From: an uncultured Bacteroidota bacterium
GTDB taxonomy: Bacteria; Bacteroidota; Bacteroidia; Bacteroidales; UBA12481
Length of the DNA stretch: 64,000 nt
Direction of reading: 5' to 3'
NCBI GenBank assembly: GCA_903851365.1
Contig: CAINOB010000010.1
Span: 1-64,000, forward strand
Under the pieces are notes generated by a model. The model was not told the DNA's origin. It made no database searches and saw nothing but the letters and a program-made list of their open reading frames with translations. A program made the position numbers and the translations under genes. This document shows positions 20,346-29,849 of this stretch, in pieces; position 1 is the stretch's first letter; every line of letters starts with the position of its first letter.

Positions 20346-23236
20346 TACAACTCATTCAGCACTACCAATCCGTTAGCCGGAACTACCACTTCCCTGCCCC
20401 CAGGTTTGCCTGGCCTGATCAGCCTGACGGTTTCATCCTTGTCGGACAGTGACCGGAGATGAACGAACATCGATTTACCATCCGGTGCCGGTTTTATAGC
20501 GGTTATGCAGATTGCCGGCGATCCTTCCAATGAAATCAGAGGCTGAGAAATGGCGTTATTGTTGGCAGCCAGCGCTATCAGTGGCTGCGACTGTTCCAGT
20601 CCAAAACGGTTTGCTTCAGCCGCATTGTAAGCGCCATGTGTCAGTATACGGTACCTGAAAGTAACTGGACCATCCTGTGTGAGCGGGAAGTTGGTAAACC
20701 AGTGATTGTTCATCACCCAGGAATAGACCGTTGAAGAGGGTTCCAGTTTCCTGAGCCAGGGTTTTCTTTCCCCCGACCAGGTACCGGTTTGATTGGCTGT
20801 CATGCTGCCGTACTCAAACAGGGCCGCATCCAGTGAACACCAGGTTACCCCTTCCTGTTCGTTTGAGATATCAACCCAACGCTGCATACCCAGGTAGTTC
20901 CTGTTGGCAGCGGGCCATTGGTCGGCCTCTACACGCATTACGCCCCAGGGAATATCCACCCGGGTGATGGCTTTCGGAATATCGAATCCGAATCCGAAAT
21001 GAATACCGTCCTTGGCTGGCAGAGGCAATTTATCGACCACATTTTTAACCCCCACCCAGGGCAGGCCTTGTATCAGCCTTATGGAACGAGTGACCATACG
21101 GCAACCTGCAGCCTTGGAAGTAATTTTCATTTCCGCAACAAGCGGACCCGGTTCAACCACGGCTATATCTATAACGGAGTCGGGCTGAGCATTGTCAGAA
21201 TCTCCCGGCATCCATCGAAATGCGTTAAGTCCGCCATCCGCTTTCAGGTCGACAAAATTTCGGCCGGTTGCCAGATTAATAAGTTGAACCAGGTTCCCTG
21301 TTTTCGGACCAATAGTCACTTTCAGATCATTGCTGATCAGCGAATTTTCCTCGATCCTGCATCCACTTGACCAAGGGTTTTTCCCCGCTATCACTCTATA
21401 AAGCCTGGATCCAAAAGCCGGCACATCCTTAGCCAGGAAAACCAGTTCTCCGGTCGAAAGTCTCTGCGATGGTATAAAAGTTCCGTTAATATCACTTACC
21501 CGATCGCCCTTCTGGCTTTCAGCCACCGTGAGCGTAACCAGTCCGCCATGTGCCCATGAATTAGTATTAAATACCACTACACCGCCATTGGAGGGTCCTT
21601 CAACCGGCCCCAGCGCTCCGGATGACTTATCGGTTGCGGGTGCCAGGGAAGCATCCAACAGCACTTGTGTGCGGTCGTTCGCTTCGCGGAAATAACTCTG
21701 TTTTACTTTCCATATAGCATCCTGAAAATATGGCTCAGTTGGATTCTCGGCACACCAGGTATGCTCGGTTCCCAGGGCGATGTATCTCCAGGCTTCATTA
21801 AACTCGTCGTCCGGCATAGATTGGTTCGGGCGAAGCATGGTCCGCAGAATCTCGGCTTGCACCAACCGTTCCTTGGCATTCCTGTTGATAGCGGTAAGGC
21901 CGGCAGCAGTGCCAAGCCCATCGGTCCAGTATTCGGTAAAATCCCCTTTTACCGAAGGCAGCTGACTGCCATATTTTGTTTCGATCATCTGCATGATCTG
22001 GTCGGCGCCGGCGATTACCAGATGAGGAAAGGCATATTCGCTGTTCCAGGCTTTAACGGCATCCGGCAGGTCAGCATCGATGGGCGTATTATCCCAGAGA
22101 CACCAGGAAACAACATAATAATCATAGGGGTAATCAGGTTTTTCCCTGGCTGACAAGGCTTTCAAAAAATTCACATCTGCCTTGCCGGTTTTTATTACTG
22201 CCGGCACCTTGTCGGGATCGCGCTGTCCGAACCATGGCCTTCCAACTTCTCCTCCTTTGCTCATACTGCCGCTGTTGGCATATCCGCCAGGCTGGAAAAA
22301 CAGAACCTTTGATTTTCCATCGGGCCCGATCCACCAAAAAGGTTTCTCGTCAAGGCTATGAGTATATCCAGCCCGGCAGCTGTTTGGCCACGACATTATA
22401 TATCGTATGCCCATCTGCTGCATTACCGGGATCAGTCCCCACGACATGCCCGGGATATCCATCTGCTGAAAGGTTTTAGATGGCACGCCTGTTAGTTTTT
22501 CCATTTCGCGGCTGAAACTGAAAAGGTGAAATAGCTCCTCATCAGAACAGGCGCTGGTATTGGTATTCAGATAGCTCGCATCGAGGCACAGCCATCCATT
22601 CTGTATGGCTTTAACAACCCGGCTTTTTTGTTCAGCGGTGGCAGTCTGCCAGTAACGTTCAAGCGGCCAGGTTACCTCAGGGTTCCAGCGGTAGCGCGAA
22701 CCTTCGGGGTAATCTTTGGTGGCTTCGGCCAGTTTGATGCCTTCATCGATATTACGTTTATGCAGGATCTCCACATTGGCCTGCGTATTGGTATAGCCAA
22801 TATCCACATGAGAATGCGGATAAACATAAACGGTCCATTGCCGCAAAGCCGGCACGGTGATACTCTTCTTAACCGACCACTTATCCTGGCGTACAATGAT
22901 AACGACTTTAGCTTCCGCCTTTGCTCCAATACCCGAAGGCAGTAAAACGGCACATTCGGCAATGCCTGCCTTATCCGGATTAAAGCCGGTTATTTCTTTA
23001 TGTCCGCTTGCATTTACCTCCACCTGAACCGGGCCAGCAAGTTTGCCATCCGTAAATAGGATTTTGATTTCCCGGCCCGGCTTGCCATCGGCACGAACGC
23101 GATAATAGGGTTGAGGCGCACATTCCATTCCGGTTGGAAAAGAATTTGATTTAGCAGCAATGCCATTGGATTGCCGATTTTGACCGTTGGCCAAAGCAAA
23201 AATAAAGATTACCAGGATTATTGCAATTATTCTCAT
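20333..23236 (-). CDS. Glycoside hydrolase family 38 alpha-mannosidase-like protein, secreted
   Basis: 967 residues from the ATG giving MRIIAIILVIFIFALANG, a signal peptide, so periplasmic or surface. A short beta-domain (about 25-130) precedes the GH38 catalytic domain, with the metal-binding start HSHVDIGYT (near 140) and the probable nucleophile Asp in QQMDIPGMSWG (near 259). The C-terminal half is the beta-sandwich domain of the family. GH38 enzymes release alpha-linked mannose, but the WNPEVTWPLERYWQ variant seen here is typical of less-studied subgroups, so the exact linkage is uncertain. Confidence 0.88.
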   Translation of the reverse strand: MRIIAIILVIFIFALANGQNRQSNGIAAKSNSFPTGMECAPQPYYRVRADGKPGREIKILFTDGKLAGPVQVEVNASGHKEITGFNPDKAGIAECAVLLPSGIGAKAEAKVVIIVRQDKWSVKKSITVPALRQWTVYVYPHSHVDIGYTNTQANVEILHKRNIDEGIKLAEATKDYPEGSRYRWNPEVTWPLERYWQTATAEQKSRVVKAIQNGWLCLDASYLNTNTSACSDEELFHLFSFSREMEKLTGVPSKTFQQMDIPGMSWGLIPVMQQMGIRYIMSWPNSCRAGYTHSLDEKPFWWIGPDGKSKVLFFQPGGYANSGSMSKGGEVGRPWFGQRDPDKVPAVIKTGKADVNFLKALSAREKPDYPYDYYVVSWCLWDNTPIDADLPDAVKAWNSEYAFPHLVIAGADQIMQMIETKYGSQLPSVKGDFTEYWTDGLGTAAGLTAINRNAKERLVQAEILRTMLRPNQSMPDDEFNEAWRYIALGTEHTWCAENPTEPYFQDAIWKVKQSYFREANDRTQVLLDASLAPATDKSSGALGPVEGPSNGGVVVFNTNSWAHGGLVTLTVAESQKGDRVSDINGTFIPSQRLSTGELVFLAKDVPAFGSRLYRVIAGKNPWSSGCRIEENSLISNDLKVTIGPKTGNLVQLINLATGRNFVDLKADGGLNAFRWMPGDSDNAQPDSVIDIAVVEPGPLVAEMKITSKAAGCRMVTRSIRLIQGLPWVGVKNVVDKLPLPAKDGIHFGFGFDIPKAITRVDIPWGVMRVEADQWPAANRNYLGMQRWVDISNEQEGVTWCSLDAALFEYGSMTANQTGTWSGERKPWLRKLEPSSTVYSWVMNNHWFTNFPLTQDGPVTFRYRILTHGAYNAAEANRFGLEQSQPLIALAANNNAISQPLISLEGSPAICITAIKPAPDGKSMFVHLRSLSDKDETVRLIRPGKPGGREVVVPANGLVVLNELYQVR

Positions 23237-23315
23237 TCTGAACAGATCATGGATTACGAGCAAAAAGATGAAGATAGATAATAATCAGTAAGTTTGATCT
23301 AAATAGATATCTGCC

Positions 23316-24479
23316 ATGAAAACACATTTCGCCTCTCCGGAAAGAGCGGATCAGCCCGCAATACTGAAGCAGAATGAAGCCATCCAGACTTCTGAAATTC
23401 TGTCCAAAACCCTGGATAATCTCACCAATGTGGTGGCCATATTAAATGCGAATCGTCAGGCAGTTTTCATTAATAAAGCACTTTTAGAATCATTCGGATT
23501 CGATTCAACCGGATTCCTTTTGGGTCAGCGACCCGGAGAAATCATGAATTGTATCCATGCAAATGAAATGGAGGCCGGCTGCGGCACCAGTCAGGGCTGC
23601 CGATATTGCGGAGCTGGCCAAAGCATTGTTGAAAGCCAGCAAACATTGAAAACGGTAACCAGGGAATGCAGAATAACTGCCACGATAAACGATGAACCCA
23701 TCAGTTTCGACCTGAGCACAACCTCCAGTCCGATGGAAATCCAGGGTGAAAAATTCACACTTTTCGTTGCGAGCGATATTAGTGATGAGAAGCGCCGACA
23801 CGCCATGGAACGAATTTTCTTTCACGATGTGATCAATAAAGCAGGAAGCCTGGACGGATTGTTGCAAATACTTGAAGACTCGAATGATATAAAAGAAATT
23901 AAGGAAGTTTTGAAGTTACTGCAATCCGTTTCAACCGATCTGGTGGAAGAAATCTTAACACAGCGAGATCTTGTCCGTGCCGAAAAAGGTGAAATAAGCG
24001 TAAATGCTGGTTTGGTAGATCCAATCCATTTAATTTATGATATTGCTGCCCAGATGAGGGCACACGTTGTGACTAAAGGGCATGAGATTGAAGTTATGAT
24101 TGCCTGTGATGCAAAGCCGGTTTTAACAGACAGGGTTTTATTAAACCGGATATTGACCAATATGATTAAAAATGCGATTGAGGCGACGATAAATGGTGGA
24201 AAGGTTAAGGTCATTCTGTTGGAAAATGAAAACTACCTTAGCTTTTCAGTTCATAATGACAAGCTTATGCCACTGGAAGTCAGGAATCAGGTTTTTCAGC
24301 GCTCCTTCTCAACAAAAGGGCTGGATCGCGGGCTTGGCACCTACAGCATGAAACTTCTTGGTGAGAAATATTTAAGGGGCCGGGTATATTTCACTTCTGA
24401 AAAATCGACCGGGACTCATTTTTTCATCGATCTTCCAAAACATATAAAGGTTCAGGACTTTGCCGGTAGCGTAAAATAA
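23316..24479 (+). CDS. Sensor histidine kinase with a cysteine-rich PAS domain
   Basis: 387 residues, soluble. The PAS domain (about 28-150) contains a cluster of Cys and His: MNCIHANE, then GCGTSQGCRYCG, then a later Cys in RECRI. This looks like a metal, iron-sulfur or redox site. The phosphoacceptor is FFHDVINKAGSLDG (His170), a Spo0B/HWE-like box rather than the AHDLR type. The ATPase domain has NMIKNAIEA and a short G-region (GLDRGLGTYSMKLL). The last 28 bases overlap the end of the convergent kinase gene. No partner receiver is seen. Confidence 0.92.
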   Translation: MKTHFASPERADQPAILKQNEAIQTSEILSKTLDNLTNVVAILNANRQAVFINKALLESFGFDSTGFLLGQRPGEIMNCIHANEMEAGCGTSQGCRYCGAGQSIVESQQTLKTVTRECRITATINDEPISFDLSTTSSPMEIQGEKFTLFVASDISDEKRRHAMERIFFHDVINKAGSLDGLLQILEDSNDIKEIKEVLKLLQSVSTDLVEEILTQRDLVRAEKGEISVNAGLVDPIHLIYDIAAQMRAHVVTKGHEIEVMIACDAKPVLTDRVLLNRILTNMIKNAIEATINGGKVKVILLENENYLSFSVHNDKLMPLEVRNQVFQRSFSTKGLDRGLGTYSMKLLGEKYLRGRVYFTSEKSTGTHFFIDLPKHIKVQDFAGSVK

Positions 24480-26011
24480 AAAGCACTTCCTTTTCCCTCT
24501 TCGCTTTCTGCCCAGATTTTCCCGTTGTGTTTTTCGACATAATCCTTGCAAAGCAGTAATCCCAGGCCCGTACTCAGCTCGCCTTCTGTTCCCAACCGAC
24601 TGGTTGACTTATGAATGCTGAAAATATTATCGAGAATTGCCGTATTCATGCCGATGCCGGTATCCTTAACGGATATTTGAGTGGCACCTTCGGGTCCGGC
24701 ACCTGCCTGGATCGATATTTTACCCCCTCGGGCGGTAAACTTAACGGCATTGAAAAGCAGATTGCGCAGGAGGCTTTCAAACATTCTGGAATCAGCTTTA
24801 ATCATAATATCAGAAGGAATATTGGCACTGATGCCGATGCTCTTTTTATCGGCTGAAACGCGCACTAATGATAGGCTGGCCGCAATTTTCTCGGCCAAAT
24901 TCAGCTTTTGTGGATTAAAACTGATCAGGTTACGCTGCATCTGCGACCATTCAAGGAGGTTTTCAAGGAGGTTAAAGAGATTACCGGCCGATGTTCGCAG
25001 GCTGACAGCAATCTTCTTAATCTCATCGAGCCCCAGTGTTGGCAGGTCCTCTACCATTATTTCGGTGAACCCAAGAAACGACTGAAAAGGGCTGCGCAGG
25101 TCGTGAGCTATGATAGAAAAGAACTTGTCCTTTTCATCGTTCAGTTTGATAAGCTCCGCATTTTTCTGCTCTATTTCACGTTCGGAATTTTTTCGTTCGG
25201 TGATGTCCCTGTTAATGCCAATGATGCCAGCTACCTGTCCATTACTGTTCATTACCGGGACTTTTGTTGTCAGGTTCCAACGAACATCAGGTGAAGTTTT
25301 ATTTCCGGTGATTTCTTCGTGGTTAATTAATGGGATACCGGAATTCATGATTAATTGCTCATCCTTGAAATATTGTTCCGCGAGGTGATGGGGGAAAAAG
25401 TCAAAATCAGTTTTTCCAATGATTTCCTCTGTGGTTTCTGCTCCACAATTTGCAGCAACCGGACTATTACATAAAATAAACCGGCTCTCCCTGTCTTTTA
25501 TATAGATCTGGTCCGGCATATTTTCAATGATGGCGTTCAGCATCCTTTCCTTCGTTGCCAGGTTATTCTCCGCCCGGTAACGTTCTGTAATATCCAGGAA
25601 TGACCATACCCGGGCATTCGGCAAGCCATCAAGATACATCGGCTTCGAATTGCGCTCAAATATTCGCCCGTCGCGGAGGAAAATCAAATCTTTACTTTGA
25701 GCCAAAGGGTTTTCATACAACTCCATCACTTTTTCATAAAATCCATCAGGGTCGGCAAGCTGATCGAAAATAAATTTCAGCAGGGTTTTGTCATCAGATG
25801 TGTTTAAAATGTTGGATGGGATTTTCCAGATCTCACCGAATTTTCCATTCACCTTAATGACTTTACCTGTTTGATCAACAACAAGGATTCCGTTTTGAGA
25901 TGCATCGATGATGGCTTCGAGGAGGGCATTGGTTTTAACCAATTCGTTTTCTAAAATCCTGCCGGTATCGTGAAATTCATGTTTCTTTTCCGGAGGTATG
26001 GATTGTGGCAT
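24452..26011 (-). CDS. PAS-PAS sensor histidine kinase
   Basis: 519 residues, soluble. PAS 1 about 28-150 (DASQNGILVVDQTGKVIKVN), PAS 2 about 155-275 (IENMPDQIYIKDRESRFILC), then the shared core KDKFFSIIAHDLRSPF (His303), LLENLLEWSQMQR, ATPase domain with LLFNAVKFT and GLGLLLCKDYVEKHNGK. It follows the next upstream kinase (27534-26023) by 11 bases, and the two cores are so alike that a tandem duplication is likely. Confidence 0.94.
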   Translation of the reverse strand: MPQSIPPEKKHEFHDTGRILENELVKTNALLEAIIDASQNGILVVDQTGKVIKVNGKFGEIWKIPSNILNTSDDKTLLKFIFDQLADPDGFYEKVMELYENPLAQSKDLIFLRDGRIFERNSKPMYLDGLPNARVWSFLDITERYRAENNLATKERMLNAIIENMPDQIYIKDRESRFILCNSPVAANCGAETTEEIIGKTDFDFFPHHLAEQYFKDEQLIMNSGIPLINHEEITGNKTSPDVRWNLTTKVPVMNSNGQVAGIIGINRDITERKNSEREIEQKNAELIKLNDEKDKFFSIIAHDLRSPFQSFLGFTEIMVEDLPTLGLDEIKKIAVSLRTSAGNLFNLLENLLEWSQMQRNLISFNPQKLNLAEKIAASLSLVRVSADKKSIGISANIPSDIMIKADSRMFESLLRNLLFNAVKFTARGGKISIQAGAGPEGATQISVKDTGIGMNTAILDNIFSIHKSTSRLGTEGELSTGLGLLLCKDYVEKHNGKIWAESEEGKGSAFYFTLPAKS

Positions 26012-26022
26012 TCAATAAAAAA

Positions 26023-27534
26023 TTAACCAGCCTGCAAGGTAAAATAAAAAGTGCTTCCTTGTCCCTCTTTGCTCTCTGCCCATATTTTACCACCGTGTTT
26101 TTCTACATAATCTTTACAAAGCAAAAGTCCGAGGCCGGTACTCGGTTCGCCTTCCGTGCCCGAACGGCTGGGCAGCATATCGAGGTCGAATAATCTGGCA
26201 AGGATCTCTGCATTCATTCCGATTCCCGTATCCTGAACTGATATTTCAATGAATGAACCAGGCAGTTTCCTTGCTGTAATTGAAACATGACCATCTTTCG
26301 GGGTAAACTTCACAGCGTTAAAAACCAGGTTACGTATCAGGCTGTCGAACATTCCGGTATCCGCAAATACGATGACGTCACCCGGAATATCGGTGCTAAT
26401 GCCGATTCTCTTTTTTAATGCAGCATCGTGGACCGGAGCCATGCTGGCCGAAAGTTCCTTTTTGAGATGTAGCGCCTGAGGGTGGAACCTGATCAAACCG
26501 CGCTGCATCCTCGACCATTCAAGCAGATTGTCGAGCAGTTTGTACAGCCGGTTTGCTGATGTATTAATGCTGTGCACAATTTTTTCAATATCCTCCTTTG
26601 ACAGGTTCTCTAATTGGTCGGCCAGCAAACTGATGAATCCCATGAATGTTTGGAACGGACTGCGCAAATCATGGGCAATAATCGAAATAAATTTGTCTTT
26701 TTGGGCATTTAGCAGGTTCAGCTCCTGATTTTTTCCTTTAATCTCCTCGTCGAATCGTTTTCTGTCGGTAATATCGTGAACCACACCGGTTAAGCGCCTT
26801 GTCCCCTTATTTATACTAGCATTGAGTTCTAATATTTTATCCTGATAGTTAAACTCAAATCCCTGAACATTAGTTCCTTTCATCAGATCTCCCAGTAGGA
26901 CAAGTGCATTTTCAACCGTAGGTTCAGGCAGCATTTCCCGGGCCAGGTTAAGTATGTTTTTACCAACCAGATCTTCTTCAGGAATACCAAGGATTTTTTC
27001 CAGCGAATCATTGATCCCGATTACCTGGCCTGAAAGTGTGGTAAGGGCAATTCCTTCAATAATTGTTTGGAAAATGTCGGTAAAAATCAACTCGCTTTCC
27101 CACAATCCGGTTTTCTTGTTCCTCTGCTCAGTAATATCTCTTGAGATAATTTGGAAGCAGGAAGCTGAGCCGCCTTCATCCATCAATGGCCCCCCATTGG
27201 AGGAGTGCCACCTCCAGGATCCATTGGAATGCCTCATCCTGTATTCAATACCGGATTTCTGTGTCCCCGATTGGATGATCAATTCCAAAAATTCCCTGCA
27301 ACTGTCGACGTCCTCCGGGTGAATGAACTCAATCAGGTTTATACCAATTACCTGGTCAGCCGGATACCCCAGGAGTATAGTCCAGCTTGGAGATACGAAC
27401 GTGAGTATGCCAGGCGGGCAAAACGTAAAGATGATATCGCAGGAATTCTCAATCAGCCGACGATATAATTTATCCTCGTCTGCATGTTTGTGAATCTCAG
27501 CTTGTGATTGAATTATCTTGCCTGATTTTGCCAT
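26023..27534 (-). CDS. PAS-PAS sensor histidine kinase
   Basis: 503 residues, soluble. PAS 1 about 20-140 of the PAS-3 type (WTILLGYPADQVIG, HPEDVDSCREF), PAS 2 about 145-265 (TIIEGIALTTLSGQVIGIN), core KDKFISIIAHDLRSPF (His288), LLDNLLEWSRMQRG, ATPase with LVFNAVKFTPKDGH and GLGLLLCKDYVEKHGGK. First gene of a two-kinase operon. The 97-base region between it and the divergent esterase holds one copy of the GTCAAATAG element. Confidence 0.94.
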   Translation of the reverse strand: MAKSGKIIQSQAEIHKHADEDKLYRRLIENSCDIIFTFCPPGILTFVSPSWTILLGYPADQVIGINLIEFIHPEDVDSCREFLELIIQSGTQKSGIEYRMRHSNGSWRWHSSNGGPLMDEGGSASCFQIISRDITEQRNKKTGLWESELIFTDIFQTIIEGIALTTLSGQVIGINDSLEKILGIPEEDLVGKNILNLAREMLPEPTVENALVLLGDLMKGTNVQGFEFNYQDKILELNASINKGTRRLTGVVHDITDRKRFDEEIKGKNQELNLLNAQKDKFISIIAHDLRSPFQTFMGFISLLADQLENLSKEDIEKIVHSINTSANRLYKLLDNLLEWSRMQRGLIRFHPQALHLKKELSASMAPVHDAALKKRIGISTDIPGDVIVFADTGMFDSLIRNLVFNAVKFTPKDGHVSITARKLPGSFIEISVQDTGIGMNAEILARLFDLDMLPSRSGTEGEPSTGLGLLLCKDYVEKHGGKIWAESKEGQGSTFYFTLQAG

Positions 27535-27612
27535 GAAAAGACCAACTTACATTAACTTAACGAGCGCATTTTTATAAAATTACTAAAACGTGTGATCAAT
27601 TGAATTTCATTG

Positions 27613-27621
27613 GTCAAATAG
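27613..27621 (+). promoter_or_regulatory. GTCAAATAG element between kinase and esterase genes
   Basis: Intergenic copy of a short element that recurs ahead of several kinase genes in this window (also at 48451 and 56499). Here it lies 10 bases before the esterase ATG and 78 bases before the divergent kinase start. Role unknown. Confidence 0.3.
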
Positions 27622-27631
27622 CTTTAAAATC

Positions 27632-28351
27632 ATGAAAACAAGAAATCTGTTGTTAATGCTGGGTTGCTTTTGCCTGATATCCACAGGACAGAATTTTGCT
27701 CAGCCATCAAGATTCAGCTCAAATAAGTTTATTAATGAAAAGGGTGATACCTTAAATTACCGGTTGCTGAGCCCCGATTACAATACCTCGCGAAAATACC
27801 CGCTGGTTATCTTCCTTCATGGCTCGGGCGAAAGGGGAAAAGACAATGACGCCCAGTTAAAATGGGGGGTGATGAACTTTGCTACCGACCAGATGATGGT
27901 TTTGCATCCCGCCATTGTAGTTGCTCCGCAATGCCCGGAAAAGCAGGACTGGACGAAATCCATGGACATATTATATCAACTCATTCAAAAACTTTTGAAA
28001 GATTCGCCGGTTGATGTCTCCCGCATTTATATCACCGGAATATCCATGGGTGGTTTTGGAACTTTTGAAGCTATCTCAAGGTATCCCGATTTGTTTGCCG
28101 CCGCCGTACCCGTTTGCGGTGGAGGCGACCTTAAAAAGGCACCCCTCTTTGCACATATGCCCATGTGGATTTTTGCCGGAGCAGAGGATCCGGCAGTGAA
28201 TCCACAATTATCATTCAGCATGGTCGATGCCATAACCAAGGCAGGCGGACACCCGGGATTTACTCAATATCCCGAGGTCGGGCATTTTTCATGGCTGGCC
28301 GCATACAGCGATCCCCATATGATGGAATGGCTGTTCCGTCAACACAAATAA
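27632..28351 (+). CDS. Secreted alpha/beta-hydrolase (carboxylesterase/phospholipase-like)
   Basis: 239 residues with a signal peptide (to about residue 23, STGQNFAQ). Alpha/beta-hydrolase fold: oxyanion region FLHGSGERGKDND, nucleophile elbow GISMGGFG (Ser near 138), acid in FAGAEDPAVN, and catalytic His in EVGHFSW. It resembles the single-domain esterases related to feruloyl/acetyl-xylan esterases and PHB-depolymerase-like enzymes; substrate unproven. Convergent with the multihaem lipoprotein gene with 3 bases between them. Confidence 0.88.
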   Translation: MKTRNLLLMLGCFCLISTGQNFAQPSRFSSNKFINEKGDTLNYRLLSPDYNTSRKYPLVIFLHGSGERGKDNDAQLKWGVMNFATDQMMVLHPAIVVAPQCPEKQDWTKSMDILYQLIQKLLKDSPVDVSRIYITGISMGGFGTFEAISRYPDLFAAAVPVCGGGDLKKAPLFAHMPMWIFAGAEDPAVNPQLSFSMVDAITKAGGHPGFTQYPEVGHFSWLAAYSDPHMMEWLFRQHK

Positions 28352-28354
28352 TAT

Positions 28355-29236
28355 CTATCTGATCATGCCGGGATAGGCCTTCCAAAATGATTTTGCGGTA
28401 GCTGAGGGCATGTGTACCAGGTGACATTTCATACAACTTTCATTGCCAATGGCTCCCAGCAATTGTCCGATGGCCTTTCCATCAGGCGGCGTTGCTGCAA
28501 CGGCCTTGCCGAGATCGCTGACCATTCCCTGAACATTCTGACTGACAAAGTAAGACCTTGGTGTATCATGACAACCGGAACAATTGGCAGACAGTGAGAT
28601 AAAGCGATCGCTGAAACTTTTAAAATTGGTCCGTACATTTTCGATCTGCCCCTGTCCTAAATCGTTTCCGATCGCTGTAAATGCATTGGCTATCCGCATC
28701 ATGGACTCATGCCAGCTGATATTCTGATTTGTTATCGGATCCGTAAGTGAAAGCGCTTCAAAATCGGGCCAGCTGTATTTTTGCTGAGCCCTGATCTGGT
28801 TAATTACATGACAGGAAGCACATAATCGGCCAATTCTTCCCATTGCGCTGCCAATCATGGCAGGATTACCACTGCCCATTGCCAGGCCGAGAGAATCCAC
28901 GGGCCCGACCGGAAATTTTTCCTTCCATTCAGGTACCATAACCGACATTTTCAAATACTGAGCCCTGAATGCATCAAAATTAGCTTTTGCACCGGGAAGA
29001 TCTTTTTCCTGAAGGTCGATACCAATGCCTTCAAAAGGATTGGAAAGCGAAAACATTTCCATCAGGTAAACTGGGCCCTGCGCTTTTGGTGGAAAATAAT
29101 TATCCAGCGACGAAGGCAGCGGTGCAGTCATCTCCTTGAGAAGGGCGTTTTCTTTTTCGAGCTTGTCAACTCGGGGTTTCAGGTCCTGGCCGCAGGCGGC
29201 CAATCCGACCAACAGGATTAATGCAACCTTTTTCAT
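28355..29236 (-). CDS. Lipoprotein with three c-type haem motifs
   Basis: 293 residues from the ATG giving MKKVALILLVGLAACG, a lipoprotein signal with Cys15. A short coiled coil (KLEKENALLKEM) follows, then a mostly helical body with three CxxCH motifs: CASCH (near 155), CSGCH (near 225) and CMKCH (near 275). It should therefore be a periplasmic or outer-membrane-anchored multihaem electron carrier or sensor. Spacing of the haem sites does not match a named cytochrome family that I recognise. It is divergent from the haem-binding-family gene at 29427. Confidence 0.82.
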   Translation of the reverse strand: MKKVALILLVGLAACGQDLKPRVDKLEKENALLKEMTAPLPSSLDNYFPPKAQGPVYLMEMFSLSNPFEGIGIDLQEKDLPGAKANFDAFRAQYLKMSVMVPEWKEKFPVGPVDSLGLAMGSGNPAMIGSAMGRIGRLCASCHVINQIRAQQKYSWPDFEALSLTDPITNQNISWHESMMRIANAFTAIGNDLGQGQIENVRTNFKSFSDRFISLSANCSGCHDTPRSYFVSQNVQGMVSDLGKAVAATPPDGKAIGQLLGAIGNESCMKCHLVHMPSATAKSFWKAYPGMIR

Positions 29237-29426
29237 GTTTTTGCTATTTAATTTAGGATAAAGAAATGTATGTGCATATCGACATATTGCCATCATATCA
29301 TAAATAACTAATTATCAAATAATTACTTAATTGAGCTGAAATATTTTGTTTATAATGCATACTTATACAACCTGTTACGACAGCACAAATAATTTCACTT
29401 ATTTTGCATCGTGCAATTAATATGCT

Positions 29427-29849
29427 ATGAATCAAACCAGAGCTATACAGACGATTACCCTCGAACTGGCAAATTATCTTGCTGATAAAGCCATCGAAAA
29501 GGCAACTGAAATGAATTTCAGCATTTGCATCTGGATAGTAGATCCATCAGGGAATCCGGTGGTTTTTAAAAGGCAGGACAATTCACCGTTAATCTCCATG
29601 GATGCAGCCCGGAAAAAAGCGATGACTGCCATAGGTTTTGGTATGCCAACCGGTCAGGCCTGGCACGATTTTATTAAGGATGACCCCATTCTCAGCGGAG
29701 GGATACCGCAAATGAAAGATTTTATTCTGCTTGGCGGCGGAGCGCCAGTCCGGGTTAATGGCGAAATGGTTGGAGCCATTGGTATCAGCGGCGGGCACTA
29801 TAAACAGGATGAGGAGTGTTTGAAATTCGCACTTTCTTTCGTTAAATGA
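29427..29849 (+). CDS. GlcG/HbpS-family haem-binding-like protein
   Basis: 140 residues, no signal peptide, so cytosolic. The whole protein is one GlcG/HbpS/PduO-C fold: WIVDPSGNPVVFKRQD, DAARKKAMTAIGFGMPTG, GGGAPVRVNGEMVGAIGISGG. HbpS of Streptomyces binds haem and controls the sensor kinase SenS, but most relatives are uncharacterised. The stop overlaps the start of the hybrid kinase by 4 bases (ATGA), so the two are translationally coupled, which suggests it is a ligand-sensing partner of that kinase. Confidence 0.88.
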   Translation: MNQTRAIQTITLELANYLADKAIEKATEMNFSICIWIVDPSGNPVVFKRQDNSPLISMDAARKKAMTAIGFGMPTGQAWHDFIKDDPILSGGIPQMKDFILLGGGAPVRVNGEMVGAIGISGGHYKQDEECLKFALSFVK

